From Adiantum capillus-veneris (Eukaryota > Streptophyta > Polypodiopsida > Polypodiales > Pteridaceae), in assembly GCA_014529385.2 (NCBI GenBank), contig CM043948.1:22841451-22905450 (forward strand): 64,000 nt of DNA. The letters are read 5' to 3'. Of this stretch, positions 55,565-64,000 are shown in pieces. Positions within the stretch are counted from its first letter, which is position 1. Each line of letters starts with the position of its first letter. Made by a program: the position numbers and the translations under genes. The notes beneath the pieces are model-generated. The model ran no database searches. It saw only the letters and a list, made by a program, of their open reading frames with translations, and was not told the origin of the DNA.

Positions 55565-56119
55565 GAGAACAAGAAGCAAAATGAGGCAAAGACGTCCTTG
55601 TGGGTGGATGTGATCACGAAAACACAAAAGAAGGTGGATGAGGCCGAGAAATGGATAGAAGTCTTCAAGCAAGGAAAGGGAAAGAAACAACAGCCATCCC
55701 CACTCCCACGATCTTGACATGACCTTAGAAGAAGAGTAGAGGAGGAAGACTTGAGCTTTACATGTACGAGTAACCGGTCTAAAGACCGTGATGATGTGGA
55801 GAGGGAATTGAGGCAACTTCTCTCCATGATGGGCAGTGAGGGTACTCACACAAAGGCATGGAGAGTGGGGAAGAAGAGAGAAGGAAATGGGGAGACTTCA
55901 AAGGAGAGAGCATTGATCATTCGCTTCCCCTACTTGGAAGCGAAGAAGGATTTCTTGAAGAGGCATCCCACATTATAGAAAACGGGGTTATTTCTTGGAG
56001 ACAACCTCTCACTCTCACAGCTTGCCCATGTGAAAGAAGTTATGCCCGAGATAAGGACAACTCGAGAGAAAGGAAAAGTGGCGTTTTATAGAGATGGAAG
56101 AGTGGAGACTCGTTGCGCA
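55565..56119 (+). pseudogene. LINE T6 ORF1, C-terminal part
   Basis: Continues ORF1 after N5: KTSLWVDVITKTQKKVDEAE, KWIEVFKQGKGKKQQ; then 55751-55978 with DDVERELRQLLSMMGSEGTH and RALIIRFPYLEAKKDFLKR; then LGDNLSLSQLAHVKEVMPEI, REKGKVAFYRDGRV and a stop near 56119. The order resembles the RNA-binding and C-terminal domains of LINE ORF1 proteins. A TGA and a TAG interrupt it. Confidence 0.65.
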
Positions 56120-57342
56120 TGACGGCGTGAGACCTATGGGACCACACACAAAGTTGCTACTTGGAATTGCAATGAATCTCTACGCCTTGATGTAGGCGCC
56201 TTTGAGGACAGTTTTACTCGGAGGGACATCATCTTCTACTTAAGATACATCAGACCCCTGGGCAGTCCATGCCACATGCTAGTGGATACAGATAGGAGAC
56301 ATCTTGCAGACAGGAGACTCGATTAGAGCATAGATGACGGGGCTCAAGAGAAGTGGCAGTTTTACTTAATGAGAAGTTGCAGCCATTGATACATATAGCC
56401 TGCAGGGATGAGTAGGCTAGGTACAAGTGGGTGAGATTGAGGGAAGAGACAAGCAGATACGTCTACATCGCTATTTCTTATTTCCCCATTAGTATGTCAG
56501 TGTATGCACCACCTAGAGGCCAGTCCCTTTTTTCTATTTTGGACGACGACATATGGGAATTCTCCAGGGATGGTGACATTATCATCGTGGGGGACTTCAA
56601 TGCTAGGAATACCCATCACTAGACAATATTCTATGATACTTCAGAGGAGATTGTGAGGGAGCTTGATGTTACAGAGATGGGCCTATCTAGACTATCACAA
56701 GATGAGGAGCACACCGAGTATAGACGATACTTGATAGACATGGGGACTGCTCATGGATTGGCCATTTTAAATAGCCTACAGAAATTTTGGGCGGCGGGAG
56801 GTTTTACATGCTTTCGACACAGACATGGGGCTAGCACAGTGCATTATGTCATGGCTCAGTGGAGCTTTATCTCTAGTATTAAGGACCTCACATTGGACCC
56901 AAACCTGTTGGTGTGGCAGTAGATCATGCCCTTCTGACACTCACCATCTCCTTGTAGTTTAGCACAGCACACATGCCACATATAGCAGCCCCTACTCGAT
57001 GCACCTTCACTCGAGAGACGAACTCTGTCTATATAGATAAGATAAATAGAAGCTTGTGTACTAAGGAGCCGGGGCGGCCTTTGGAGGAGCTCACTTCTAT
57101 ACTGACATAGACATTGCAAGATGCAGCAACAGAGGCATACCCATACACCCAGCCTGAGCAGAGATGACGTTTTGGGAGCATGCTTGAGAACATTTGGTTT
57201 GATGAGGAGTGGCGCGAGACGAGACCTAGACTTCAACGCGAGATACTTTTGGGAGTCATCACTCATTGACAGTCACGGATTGCCTTTCGATGATGGTGCG
57301 ACGGAAGAAGCGGGCATTCTTGGCTCAACTATGTAGGACCCC
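56120..57342 (+). pseudogene. LINE T6 endonuclease and RT linker (broken)
   Basis: LGTTHKVATWNCNES-type start, RDIIFY, then open frames 56431-56622 (IIIVGDFNARNTHH) and 56653-56922 (LSRLSQDEEHTEYRRYLIDM, FTCFRHRHGASTVHYVMAQ). 57121-57336 gives linker sequence in broken frames. It stops at ALLAQL near 57330, where an inverted fragment begins. Confidence 0.7.
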
Positions 57343-57778
57343 TTGCTTGTATCCTCTGAGCTGTGGTGAAGTGGAAGGAGATGTCCAGTGTCAAAAGGGC
57401 ATGGTCTACTGCTACCCCAATGGGCCGTGGTCCAACTGTGAAGTCCTCAATATGGGAAAGAAAGCTCGGCGTGGTCATAATATAATCCATTGTGCCAGCC
57501 CCATGATGATGTGGGAAGCAAGTAAACCCGGCGGTTGTTGGGAATCTCTATAAGCCATTAACCATCTGCGGTGCCCATATCTAGCAAGTATCTCCCATAC
57601 TTTGTACATTCTGTATGTTGTGAGCGTCTGTCCAGCCCCATGTCTATGGTGTCGAGCTCCCTAAACATCTCCTATGAGGTATCATAGAAGACTGTCTGAC
57701 GGTTGTCCGGTCGGGCATTGAAGTCCCCCAAGAGAATGATGTCCCCATCCCTACAGAACTCCCATATGTCATCATCAA
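57343..57778 (-). pseudogene. Inverted T-family endonuclease fragment
   Basis: On the minus strand it reads DDDIWEFCRDGDIILLGDFN, ARPDNRQTVFYDTS, MGLDRRSQ, FTCFPHHHGAGTMDYI and VDHALLTL, i.e. the endonuclease part around GDFNAR and the DH motif. It differs from T6's own copy, so it came from another family member. It replaces the RT of T6. Confidence 0.7.
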
Positions 57779-58736
57779 GCCCCAGAGAGAGATATGCCCG
57801 CCTAGCACTTGAGTCCTCTCGACAGTTAGCTTTACAGGGAGACACAACGTGCTGGCATGGGGAGATGACATAATGGTTTCAGGTACGTCGGTTCAACATG
57901 GATATATTGCTCCCCTTCGAGTATTCATTGGATGCACCCTCTTTGACTCTTACACAGTCTGAGATCACCAGGCTCATCCGCTAGGACCTGACTCAGCTAG
58001 ATACTAAGAGGACTTGGATACAGCCGGCGCAGGAGTTGGGCACGAAGATGACTTTCTATAGAGAGCATTTTCTCCAGCTTACTGAGGATGGTTTTGTGAC
58101 AAGCCCTAGATACATGGACACCCACTTATCTCATGGGATACGATGTGCTATTGGCCACCTAACGCACATCTTCACACCAACTTCGGATTGAGATTGGTAG
58201 ATATAGCGGTGTACGAGCAGAGGCCAGGACTGTGTCACATGGAGCCTGAGATAGAGTTGCACTACACATGCCATTGCCCAGTTTATTATGAGATACGAAG
58301 CCGCTTTCACTCCCTATTCAGAGAGGGCTTTGGACCACCCCCTAGAGTGATGGGGTATGAGGGCCAGAGATGTCTGGGTCTGGTTTTGCTCGAGCTGCGC
58401 TGGTACAGAGAGAGCTTGATGAGAGGAGAGGCTAGCCAGTCTCAAAGACGGGTCACAGACTTCAGGGGCACATTGATCGATCGAGCGACTGAGCTAGGGA
58501 GATCCAGACGCCTACGACTGTGGAGGAGTACAGAGCATCGACAAAGGATGCATTAGAGGATTCGGATCACTTTGGCCCAACATGCACGACACCGGGTCAG
58601 ACTATTGACCATGGAGGAGATTGATGAGATCCGCAAGCGATTGTTGATGGATCTTCGATGATTTAGCTCTTTTGAGGATTGTACACCCTGCTCATCTTGT
58701 ATCAGCCTTTGTATCAGCTCTCACCCAGGGCAAATC
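57779..58736 (+). pseudogene. T-family C-terminal region, misplaced before RT
   Basis: RERYARLALESSRQLALQGD, TTCWHGEMT, EITRLIR, LTQLDTKRTWIQPAQELGT, RYMDTHLSHGIRCAIGH, then 58143-58556 with the zinc-type residues ELHYTCHCPVYYEIR and FREGFGPPPR. The 3' untranslated region follows, but no CT tract is present. Confidence 0.65.
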
Positions 58737-59514
58737 ACATTGGAGACGGATCTATTGTAGCTTTGTGGAATTCCACAAAGCACACAGTGTCCTGAGCTAG
58801 ATTGATACGCAGACTACAGGAGATGGGAGTACCCACAGAGCTCATTTGGGGGATCATGGCATTATACAGGTCAGTAGTGGGGCATGTACGCACCTCAAAG
58901 GGTCTATCTACACCGGTTCACTCCACTATTGGGGTGAAGTAGGGCTAGCCGCTCTCTCCTACTCTATTCGGTATGTATGTGGATGAGGTTGCTGACTACA
59001 TTGAGAGCGATGGTGATAGATGTGCACAGTTGGCAACGACATGGATTCCACTATTGTTATATGCTGATGATATTGTGTTGATCTCCGACTCCTTGGAGCG
59101 GATGCAACGTCATCTGGATGCTTTGCATAGGTTTGTCTGTCAACCTTGGTAAAACCAAGGTTATGGTGTTTAATACCACCCCACAGTGGATCAAGAGATC
59201 AGCACCTACATTCACATATGGACAGGAGACAATGGTGTATATAGATGCTTACACTTATCTCGGAGTGGTTTTTAGTGGACCAACATTTTCATTAAGGAGG
59301 GCAGCAGAGACCAGAGTGACTAGAGCCCATGCCAGAGACCAGATTGACTAGAGCCCATGTAACATTGGGAAGATTGGAGAGGATCTGTTCGTAGGTTCAG
59401 TTTCAGGAGCCTCGGACGAAGCTCTGGCTCTTTGACACTTTGGTGGCTTCTGCATTGCTCTATGGAGCTGAGATATGGGGACCTTCATTGGATCGTCACG
59501 GGAGGTCGGGTCGC
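58737..59514 (+). pseudogene. T-family RT palm fragment, cut by chromovirus C4
   Basis: RRIYCSFVEFHKA, LIWGIMALYRSVVGHVRTSK, GVKxGxPLSPTLFGMYVDEV, LLLYADDIVLISDS, then 59118-59351 (LSVNLGKTKVMVFNTTPQWI) with a short duplicated TRAHARDQID segment, and WLFDTLVASALLYGAEIWGP. The order relative to 57779-58736 is reversed from that of a normal LINE. It ends near GGTCGC (59514). Confidence 0.7.
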
Positions 59515-61448
59515 TGAAACCGGCCTGTTCAATCCAAAAAGGGCGGTAGACTTTACTTCAAACCTTGATTTAGCTTTCACCCATTATTAGTCGTCTATTT
59601 TACCTGTACTTTCAAGACACAACAAAGGGGAGGGGGATACAGGCTGCTAGATTGCACCTGTATGAGTAGACCGACACCAAATTGGCCCTTAACTTAGGCG
59701 CCCCTTTCGGTATTTCTTTATTCTTCAAAAGAGGTAATAAACGTTGTGAATCCCTACAAGCTGCCCCGCACAAACTCAGCTGAATTTCCACTGTTCCAGC
59801 CCGATTTTGGCAGCATAACTGTACTAGGACACTTCACAGTCAGTATTCCCACGCATTGACTGACTTTCCCGACACATACGGGCACTTTGCAAAACCTGGC
59901 GAGAATCTGCAGCACGCTGAATTCTCTGTTTTCAGCCCTGAAAATGCGCCAGATCGCTTGTACAATGGTCCCCTTGCGTCCCCGAACCTCCTGGGGGTAT
60001 TAGGGTCCGTTTAGGGCCAAAACCCTAAACCTGCCAAAATACACAGCAGGCTGTAATTTACTGTCTCGGGCTCCGTTTCGCGTGCCGGTTGCATCCGTAG
60101 CAAGTCCTCGAGCTCCCGCACCTGTAGGGCTACTTGCCCTTTGAATCGGACGAGATTTCTTGCGTGAAACCTATAGTAACAGGGAACGGGCGGAACGGGG
60201 CCCTCCCGTTCACGGAACGCGTTCCCAAGCCTGGCGCCTCCTCGAAACGGGGACGGGACCGGAACGCCGTTCCCTTCCTAGGCATAACTGGAACGGTAGG
60301 TGGAACGGGGCCCGGAACGGCATCTGGAACGCGGAACGGCAAATCCGGAACACCAAAGTGTTAAAAAATGACAGTTTGGGGCAGATTTTTTGAACTTTTG
60401 GGGGGGTGTTATTTCCATCCTCTCCTATATAAAGAAGGGTTTTAAACCCTCTCTCTCTGAAGCTCTCTACCTCACCCTCTCCCTCAAGGCTCCCTCTCCC
60501 TTTCCCTCAAGGCTACCGTTCCGGTCTCCGTTCCCGTTCCGCCACCCCGAGGGTCACCCGTTCCGGAAACGTCCCGGAGCCCCCCGTTCCCGTTCCCCGT
60601 TCCCGTTCCGTGTAACTATGGTGAAACCTCTCCGAATTCACCTGTACTTGCGGGGGAATTAGCCGCTAGCTAATCCAGTCCCTGTGCAAGAGGCTCTTGC
60701 CTCGGCAATCGCGCATGAACCCACACAACTGTACATTGGTCAAATGAAGAGCCCATTAGAGGGGCATAACATACTGCCAAAGGGGAGAGAGAGGGCAGTG
60801 CGTAGCGTGCAGGGCATCACTCCTGGCACCGCACTGTGCATAAGAGGGAAAGCAAGCACTCCATAGCTCTTAACCTGTGACAGAAGCTGAAAATGAGCCT
60901 CTCCCAGCTTAAAAATCAGCGCCACTTCTTGTTGCATGAGGCAAGTGCACCAGAAGGTGCCACTTGGCACATTTATAACCATTTTCCCGTTTCGGGGTTG
61001 CCGCCTAAAACTCTCCCAACCGGTTGCCCAGTTGACTTCACGGCAGAGTAAGAAAATGTTCCCCTTGTCATTCCGGAGGTAATGACGCCAACACATTTTC
61101 AGGTCCCAAAATAGCAGTTCCCTAAATTTTAGGAGATGCTGCCATTGTATCTTTCTAGGTCATTCGACCCTCTTTGTACACTGCGGCCACACCCAGAATT
61201 GAAATGTAGCCTCTGTAGCAAAGGATTCCACTTTGGCTAGTCAATGACCCCACTTGGCTAACCATAATCCTTGTCCAACCTTAGTGCTCTCTTGCCCTCA
61301 GGCCTGGACTCCCTGTGGACAGTTCCACACTAGCTATGCAATGCAGGGCAGTTAGATTTCCCGAGGGGTGTTTCCAAAAAGTGAAAGTAAATAGATAATA
61401 AGAAAGAAATCAACAAAAAGGATAGATAGTAGTCACACGCTGGTGACA
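59515..61448 (-). repeat. 3' LTR of chromovirus C4 (left end approximate)
   Basis: On - it starts TGTCACCAGCGTGTGAC at 61448 and probably ends GGCCGGTTTCA near 59515. It contains GAAATACCGAAAGGGGCGCC (59698-59717 on +), shared with C1-C3. Its 1.93 kb includes a 449-bp DNA transposon plus duplication; without that it is about 1.48 kb. GTCGC precedes the left end; its partner lies outside the window. Confidence 0.7.
60164..60628. mobile_element. Non-autonomous DNA transposon with GGAACG-rich ends
   Basis: Element 60172-60620 (449 bp). Direct repeats GTGAAACC at 60164-60171 and 60621-60628 (a ninth base T also matches). Ends: left TATAGTAACAGGGAACGGG, right reversed CATAGTTACACGGAACGGG. Both subterminal regions carry many GGAACG or CGTTCC hexamers in inverted orientation. 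No transposase. An 8-bp duplication suggests hAT; 9 bp would suggest MULE. Confidence 0.8.
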
Positions 61449-62021
61449 TACCCTCCTCTTGAAATCTCAAACGTCCTCGTTTGCATCTATGTCGTACATG
61501 CTTACTGTCAACACTGATGTATTCAACACCTGTCGACACATATACGACACATACATGCTCATTGTCAACCTTGGTGTATTCAACACCTTGTTGACTCATG
61601 TATTGCCTGCCTGTGAACCCTGTCCCAATGACATAGTGGTAGCTTCGCACTGTGCCATTGCTTTGAGTCACTAACTTTCCAATGACAAAATGGTAGCTGC
61701 ACATTTTGCCACTGTCTTATAGTACACGTTGGATCTCGTAACACTTTCGAGCATACCCAAACCGACAGTTTAAGAATGCAGTTACTCATGTACTTCTTAA
61801 TAGAAGCAATCACTGTATCCTTGACAAACTGACAAGAAATACTCACTTTTATAGCACTAACCAAACTTTTGGACATTCCATAAGAGCAATTGCCAAACTG
61901 ACAATCTGTACAGCTCTAACATTCATGTAACAGGTATTTCATTTGAGCTCACTTTAAATACCTTGTACATCATTTGTTTCAGAAGCCATTGTCACATTGA
62001 CAATCCATGTAGCTTTGAAAC
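61449..62021 (-). other. 3' non-coding region and polypurine tract of C4
   Basis: Between the pol stop and the LTR. On - it ends TTTCAAGAGGAGGGTA (61449-61464). It holds two degenerate copies of a ~65-bp unit with GGTGTTGAATACA (61490-61600) and two of CTACCA.T.TGTCATTGG (61625-61705). Open frames here lack motifs. Confidence 0.7.
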
Positions 62022-63680
62022 TCAAGGGGTCAAGGTAGGTTGCAAATCGAAGGCTTCAAGGTAAAGTGATAACACAGTTGGTGACTCTGCAAGTTCACCT
62101 TCTACCATCCACTTACCATCCATTGGTGGATAGTTTTTGAACTTTACCAAGTAACGCCTAGCAACCTTGCCTTTCACTTTCCTTTCTTTGTGTGCCAAAA
62201 TCTGTTCAGGGACCAAGATCTCGTCAAGTTCCTCGACTTCCGGCTGATCTTCAGCTGGCATATTTTCTGGCACATCACCCACATAGGGTCTGAGAAGACT
62301 CACATGAAACGCATTGTGAATCTTCCAACTGTCAGGCAATTTCAGTCTATATGCAACATCATTGATTATGTCGCACACTTGAAAAGGCCCATAGTAACGC
62401 ATGCTGAGCTTTGGAAACAGTCTTTCCTTGCCCTTCATCTTCTTTAACCTTGCCTTTTCAAAGCGTAAAAGCACCCAATCACCAAGTGAATACACTACTT
62501 CACGACGGTGACGATCAGCTGCTTTGTTTTGCTTTGCCTGAGTCTTTTCTAAGGCCACTTTGACCTTCTTGTACATTTCATCCATGTGCTGAACATACTT
62601 ATTTGCTTCAAATATCTTGTCCTTTGTATGCAATGTGGGAGGAACTTTCTTGCCACCTTCAACTATCTCAAAGGGTGCCTTGCCAGTTGATGAATGCACT
62701 CTATTATCGTATGCATACTCCACCAATGGCAAATACTGCTCCCACTTTCCTTTATGCTCTGACACATAGCACTTCAGCAGATCTAGGACAGTAGAATTTG
62801 CCTCTTCTGACTGCCCATCTGTTTGAGGATGAAATGACGAAGAGAATTTGAGCGTTGTGCCCATATTCTCAAACAAGCCTCTCCAGAACAAACTTGTCAT
62901 GCGTGGATCACGGTCGCGAACAATCGATTGTGGCATGCCATGATACTTGAAAATATTGCTCATAAACAAGCGTGCCATCTGATCTGGCTTTATCTTCTGC
63001 ATGACAGGAATAAAATGAGCTTGTTTGCTGAATCTGCAAATAATGGTCCAAATAACATCGTTTCCTGTCTGCGTTCTCGGAAGATCAAAGATAAAATCCA
63101 TAGCAATACTTTCCCATGGTTTATGTGGAATAGGTAGTGGTTGCAATAACCCTGGTGCCTTTTGCCTGTTAAACTTGACCTTTTGGCATATTAGGCATTC
63201 TCGCACAAAGGCATCCACATTCCTTCTCAATGTAGGCCAATAGAAGAATGTCTTAACCGCTTTAACTGTAGCATCGATACCTGCATACGGTGGGACATGA
63301 CTCTCTTTGATAACTTTGCGTCGCAATGGCTTTGTGACACACAATCTGCCATGCACCATCATGAACCCGTCTCTAAGAAGATAGTGTTCATGACGTTGTC
63401 CATCCATTAGTTGCTCGAAGACCCTTGCAAAATCTTCATCATTTGCATACTGTTCTCTCATATCATCAAGTTCATGATGATAAGGAATCGACACAGCTGA
63501 AATTTGTGGCTTCCTTGACAAGGCATCAACCACAACGTTCTTCTTGCCTTCCACATGCACAATCTGAAAATGGAACATGGACAAGATATTTGCCCATCGC
63601 ATATGCTTCTGAGATAACTTTGTTTGTGTCAAGAAGTGTCGCAAGTTCTGATGATCCGTTTGGACAACGAAATCTTGCAC
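62022..63680 (-). CDS. Chromovirus C4 pol C-terminal half: RNase H end, integrase, chromodomain (552 aa)
   Basis: Continuous frame. Order: RNase H end (FVVQTDHQNLRHF, MRWANILSMFHFQIVHVEGK, VDALSRKPQ, residues 5-60); integrase zinc finger with CLICQKVKFNRQKAPGLLQ (about 165-185); core with AMDFIFDLPRT, SIVRDRDPRMTSLFWRGL and HPQTDGQSEEANSTV (D, D, E catalytic residues); VEYAYDNRVHSSTGKAPFE; KIHNAFHVSLLRPYV; then chromodomain-type EQILAHKERKVKGK, RRYLVKFKNYPP (about 490-530). It inserts element DNA into host chromatin. One frameshift upstream (near 63680) separates it from the RNase H start. Youngest-looking gypsy copy here. Confidence 0.9.
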   Translation of the reverse strand: MQDFVVQTDHQNLRHFLTQTKLSQKHMRWANILSMFHFQIVHVEGKKNVVVDALSRKPQISAVSIPYHHELDDMREQYANDEDFARVFEQLMDGQRHEHYLLRDGFMMVHGRLCVTKPLRRKVIKESHVPPYAGIDATVKAVKTFFYWPTLRRNVDAFVRECLICQKVKFNRQKAPGLLQPLPIPHKPWESIAMDFIFDLPRTQTGNDVIWTIICRFSKQAHFIPVMQKIKPDQMARLFMSNIFKYHGMPQSIVRDRDPRMTSLFWRGLFENMGTTLKFSSSFHPQTDGQSEEANSTVLDLLKCYVSEHKGKWEQYLPLVEYAYDNRVHSSTGKAPFEIVEGGKKVPPTLHTKDKIFEANKYVQHMDEMYKKVKVALEKTQAKQNKAADRHRREVVYSLGDWVLLRFEKARLKKMKGKERLFPKLSMRYYGPFQVCDIINDVAYRLKLPDSWKIHNAFHVSLLRPYVGDVPENMPAEDQPEVEELDEILVPEQILAHKERKVKGKVARRYLVKFKNYPPMDGKWMVEGELAESPTVLSLYLEAFDLQPTLTP

Positions 63681-64000
63681 CTAGCAGGTAGTGTTTCGAA
63701 CTTAAGAGCGCATGAGTCACAGCCAGTAACTCTTTCTCATAGACCTGCATGGTCATCTCTGGCCCTTGCAAAATTGTGCTCTCATAGGCTACTACCCTGC
63801 CATCTTGCATTAGCACTGCACCAATGCTACTACCACAGGCGTCACAGTGGACCACAAATGACTTCCTAAGATCTGGCAACACAATGACTGGATCTGAAGT
63901 CATCTTTTCCTTTAAGAGATTAAAAGGTGAAATCTCTTTTTGTGTCCATCTAAAGGTGACTGCCTTCTTTTGAAGAGCATGTAAAGGTGAAGCAATCTCA
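63681..64000 (-). pseudogene. Chromovirus C4 RT end and RNase H start (other frame)
   Basis: Continuing upstream on -, 63903-63681 reads PVIVLPDLRKSFVVHCDACG, SSIGAVLMQDGRVVAYES, MTMQVYEKELLAVTHALLSS and KHYLLGARF: RNase H with its first Asp (CDACG) and Glu (YEKELLAV). From 64000 the RT end EIASPLHALQKKAVTFRWTQ is readable. A frame change follows LLGARF; otherwise the product would be one protein. It runs off the window. Confidence 0.8.

Noticed and set aside
61330-61704. 124-aa minus-strand protein between C4 pol and LTR
   Set aside because: It sits in the degenerate tandem units of the chromovirus 3' non-coding region and has no counterpart in C1 or C3.

Overview
This is nuclear DNA of a land plant, dominated by retroelements. 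The evidence is one interrupted host gene with a plant VIRILIZER-type protein, GT-AG introns, LTR elements primed by initiator tRNA-Met, chromodomain Ty3/gypsy elements and many non-LTR elements. I infer a non-flowering plant (fern, lycophyte or similar) with low confidence, from the divergence of the VIRILIZER fragment and the unusual LINE type. No bacterial, organellar, tRNA, rRNA or CRISPR feature was found.

Layout. 1-16495: a decayed Ty3/gypsy chromovirus on + (C1), split by nested insertions of a non-autonomous LTR family here called N. N0 is on - and runs off the left edge. N1 is complete (2955-7730, target duplication ATAAT). N2 (8905-14984) is damaged and holds a rearranged L1-like LINE on -. 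16496-18246: a diverged LTR, a chromovirus solo LTR (target duplication ACCAC) and a C tract. 18739-24111: thirteen in-frame exons, 983 codons, of a VIRILIZER-like gene (m6A methyltransferase complex scaffold). Its first exon and its C-terminal half are not visible. 24255-47965: a block of LINE copies of two related families, T and U, each ending in a (CT)n tract. The next LINE usually begins exactly at the end of the previous tract. A chromovirus LTR, N-family solo LTRs, a Tourist-like MITE, a copia gag scrap and simple repeats are mixed in. 47966-59514: a LINE (T6) with ORF1, split inside ORF1 by complete element N5 (48668-55564, target duplication GAGAA); the 5' LTR of N5 is itself split by an L1-like LINE (target duplication TGTCGTATTCTT). 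The rest of T6 is scrambled. 59515-64000: a younger chromovirus (C4) on -, with an almost intact RNase H-integrase-chromodomain reading frame; its LTR carries a terminal-inverted-repeat DNA transposon with GGAACG-rich ends.

How the parts fit. Element N has LTRs, a tRNA-Met primer site, a polypurine tract and a coiled-coil, gag-like reading frame but no polymerase, so it must borrow enzymes, perhaps from an autonomous LTR element not seen here. The most striking pattern is the head-to-tail LINE array joined by (CT)n. It suggests a plant LINE lineage that both ends in and inserts into CT microsatellites. Duplications, open reading frames and exon phases were read by eye; no alignment or database search was run.
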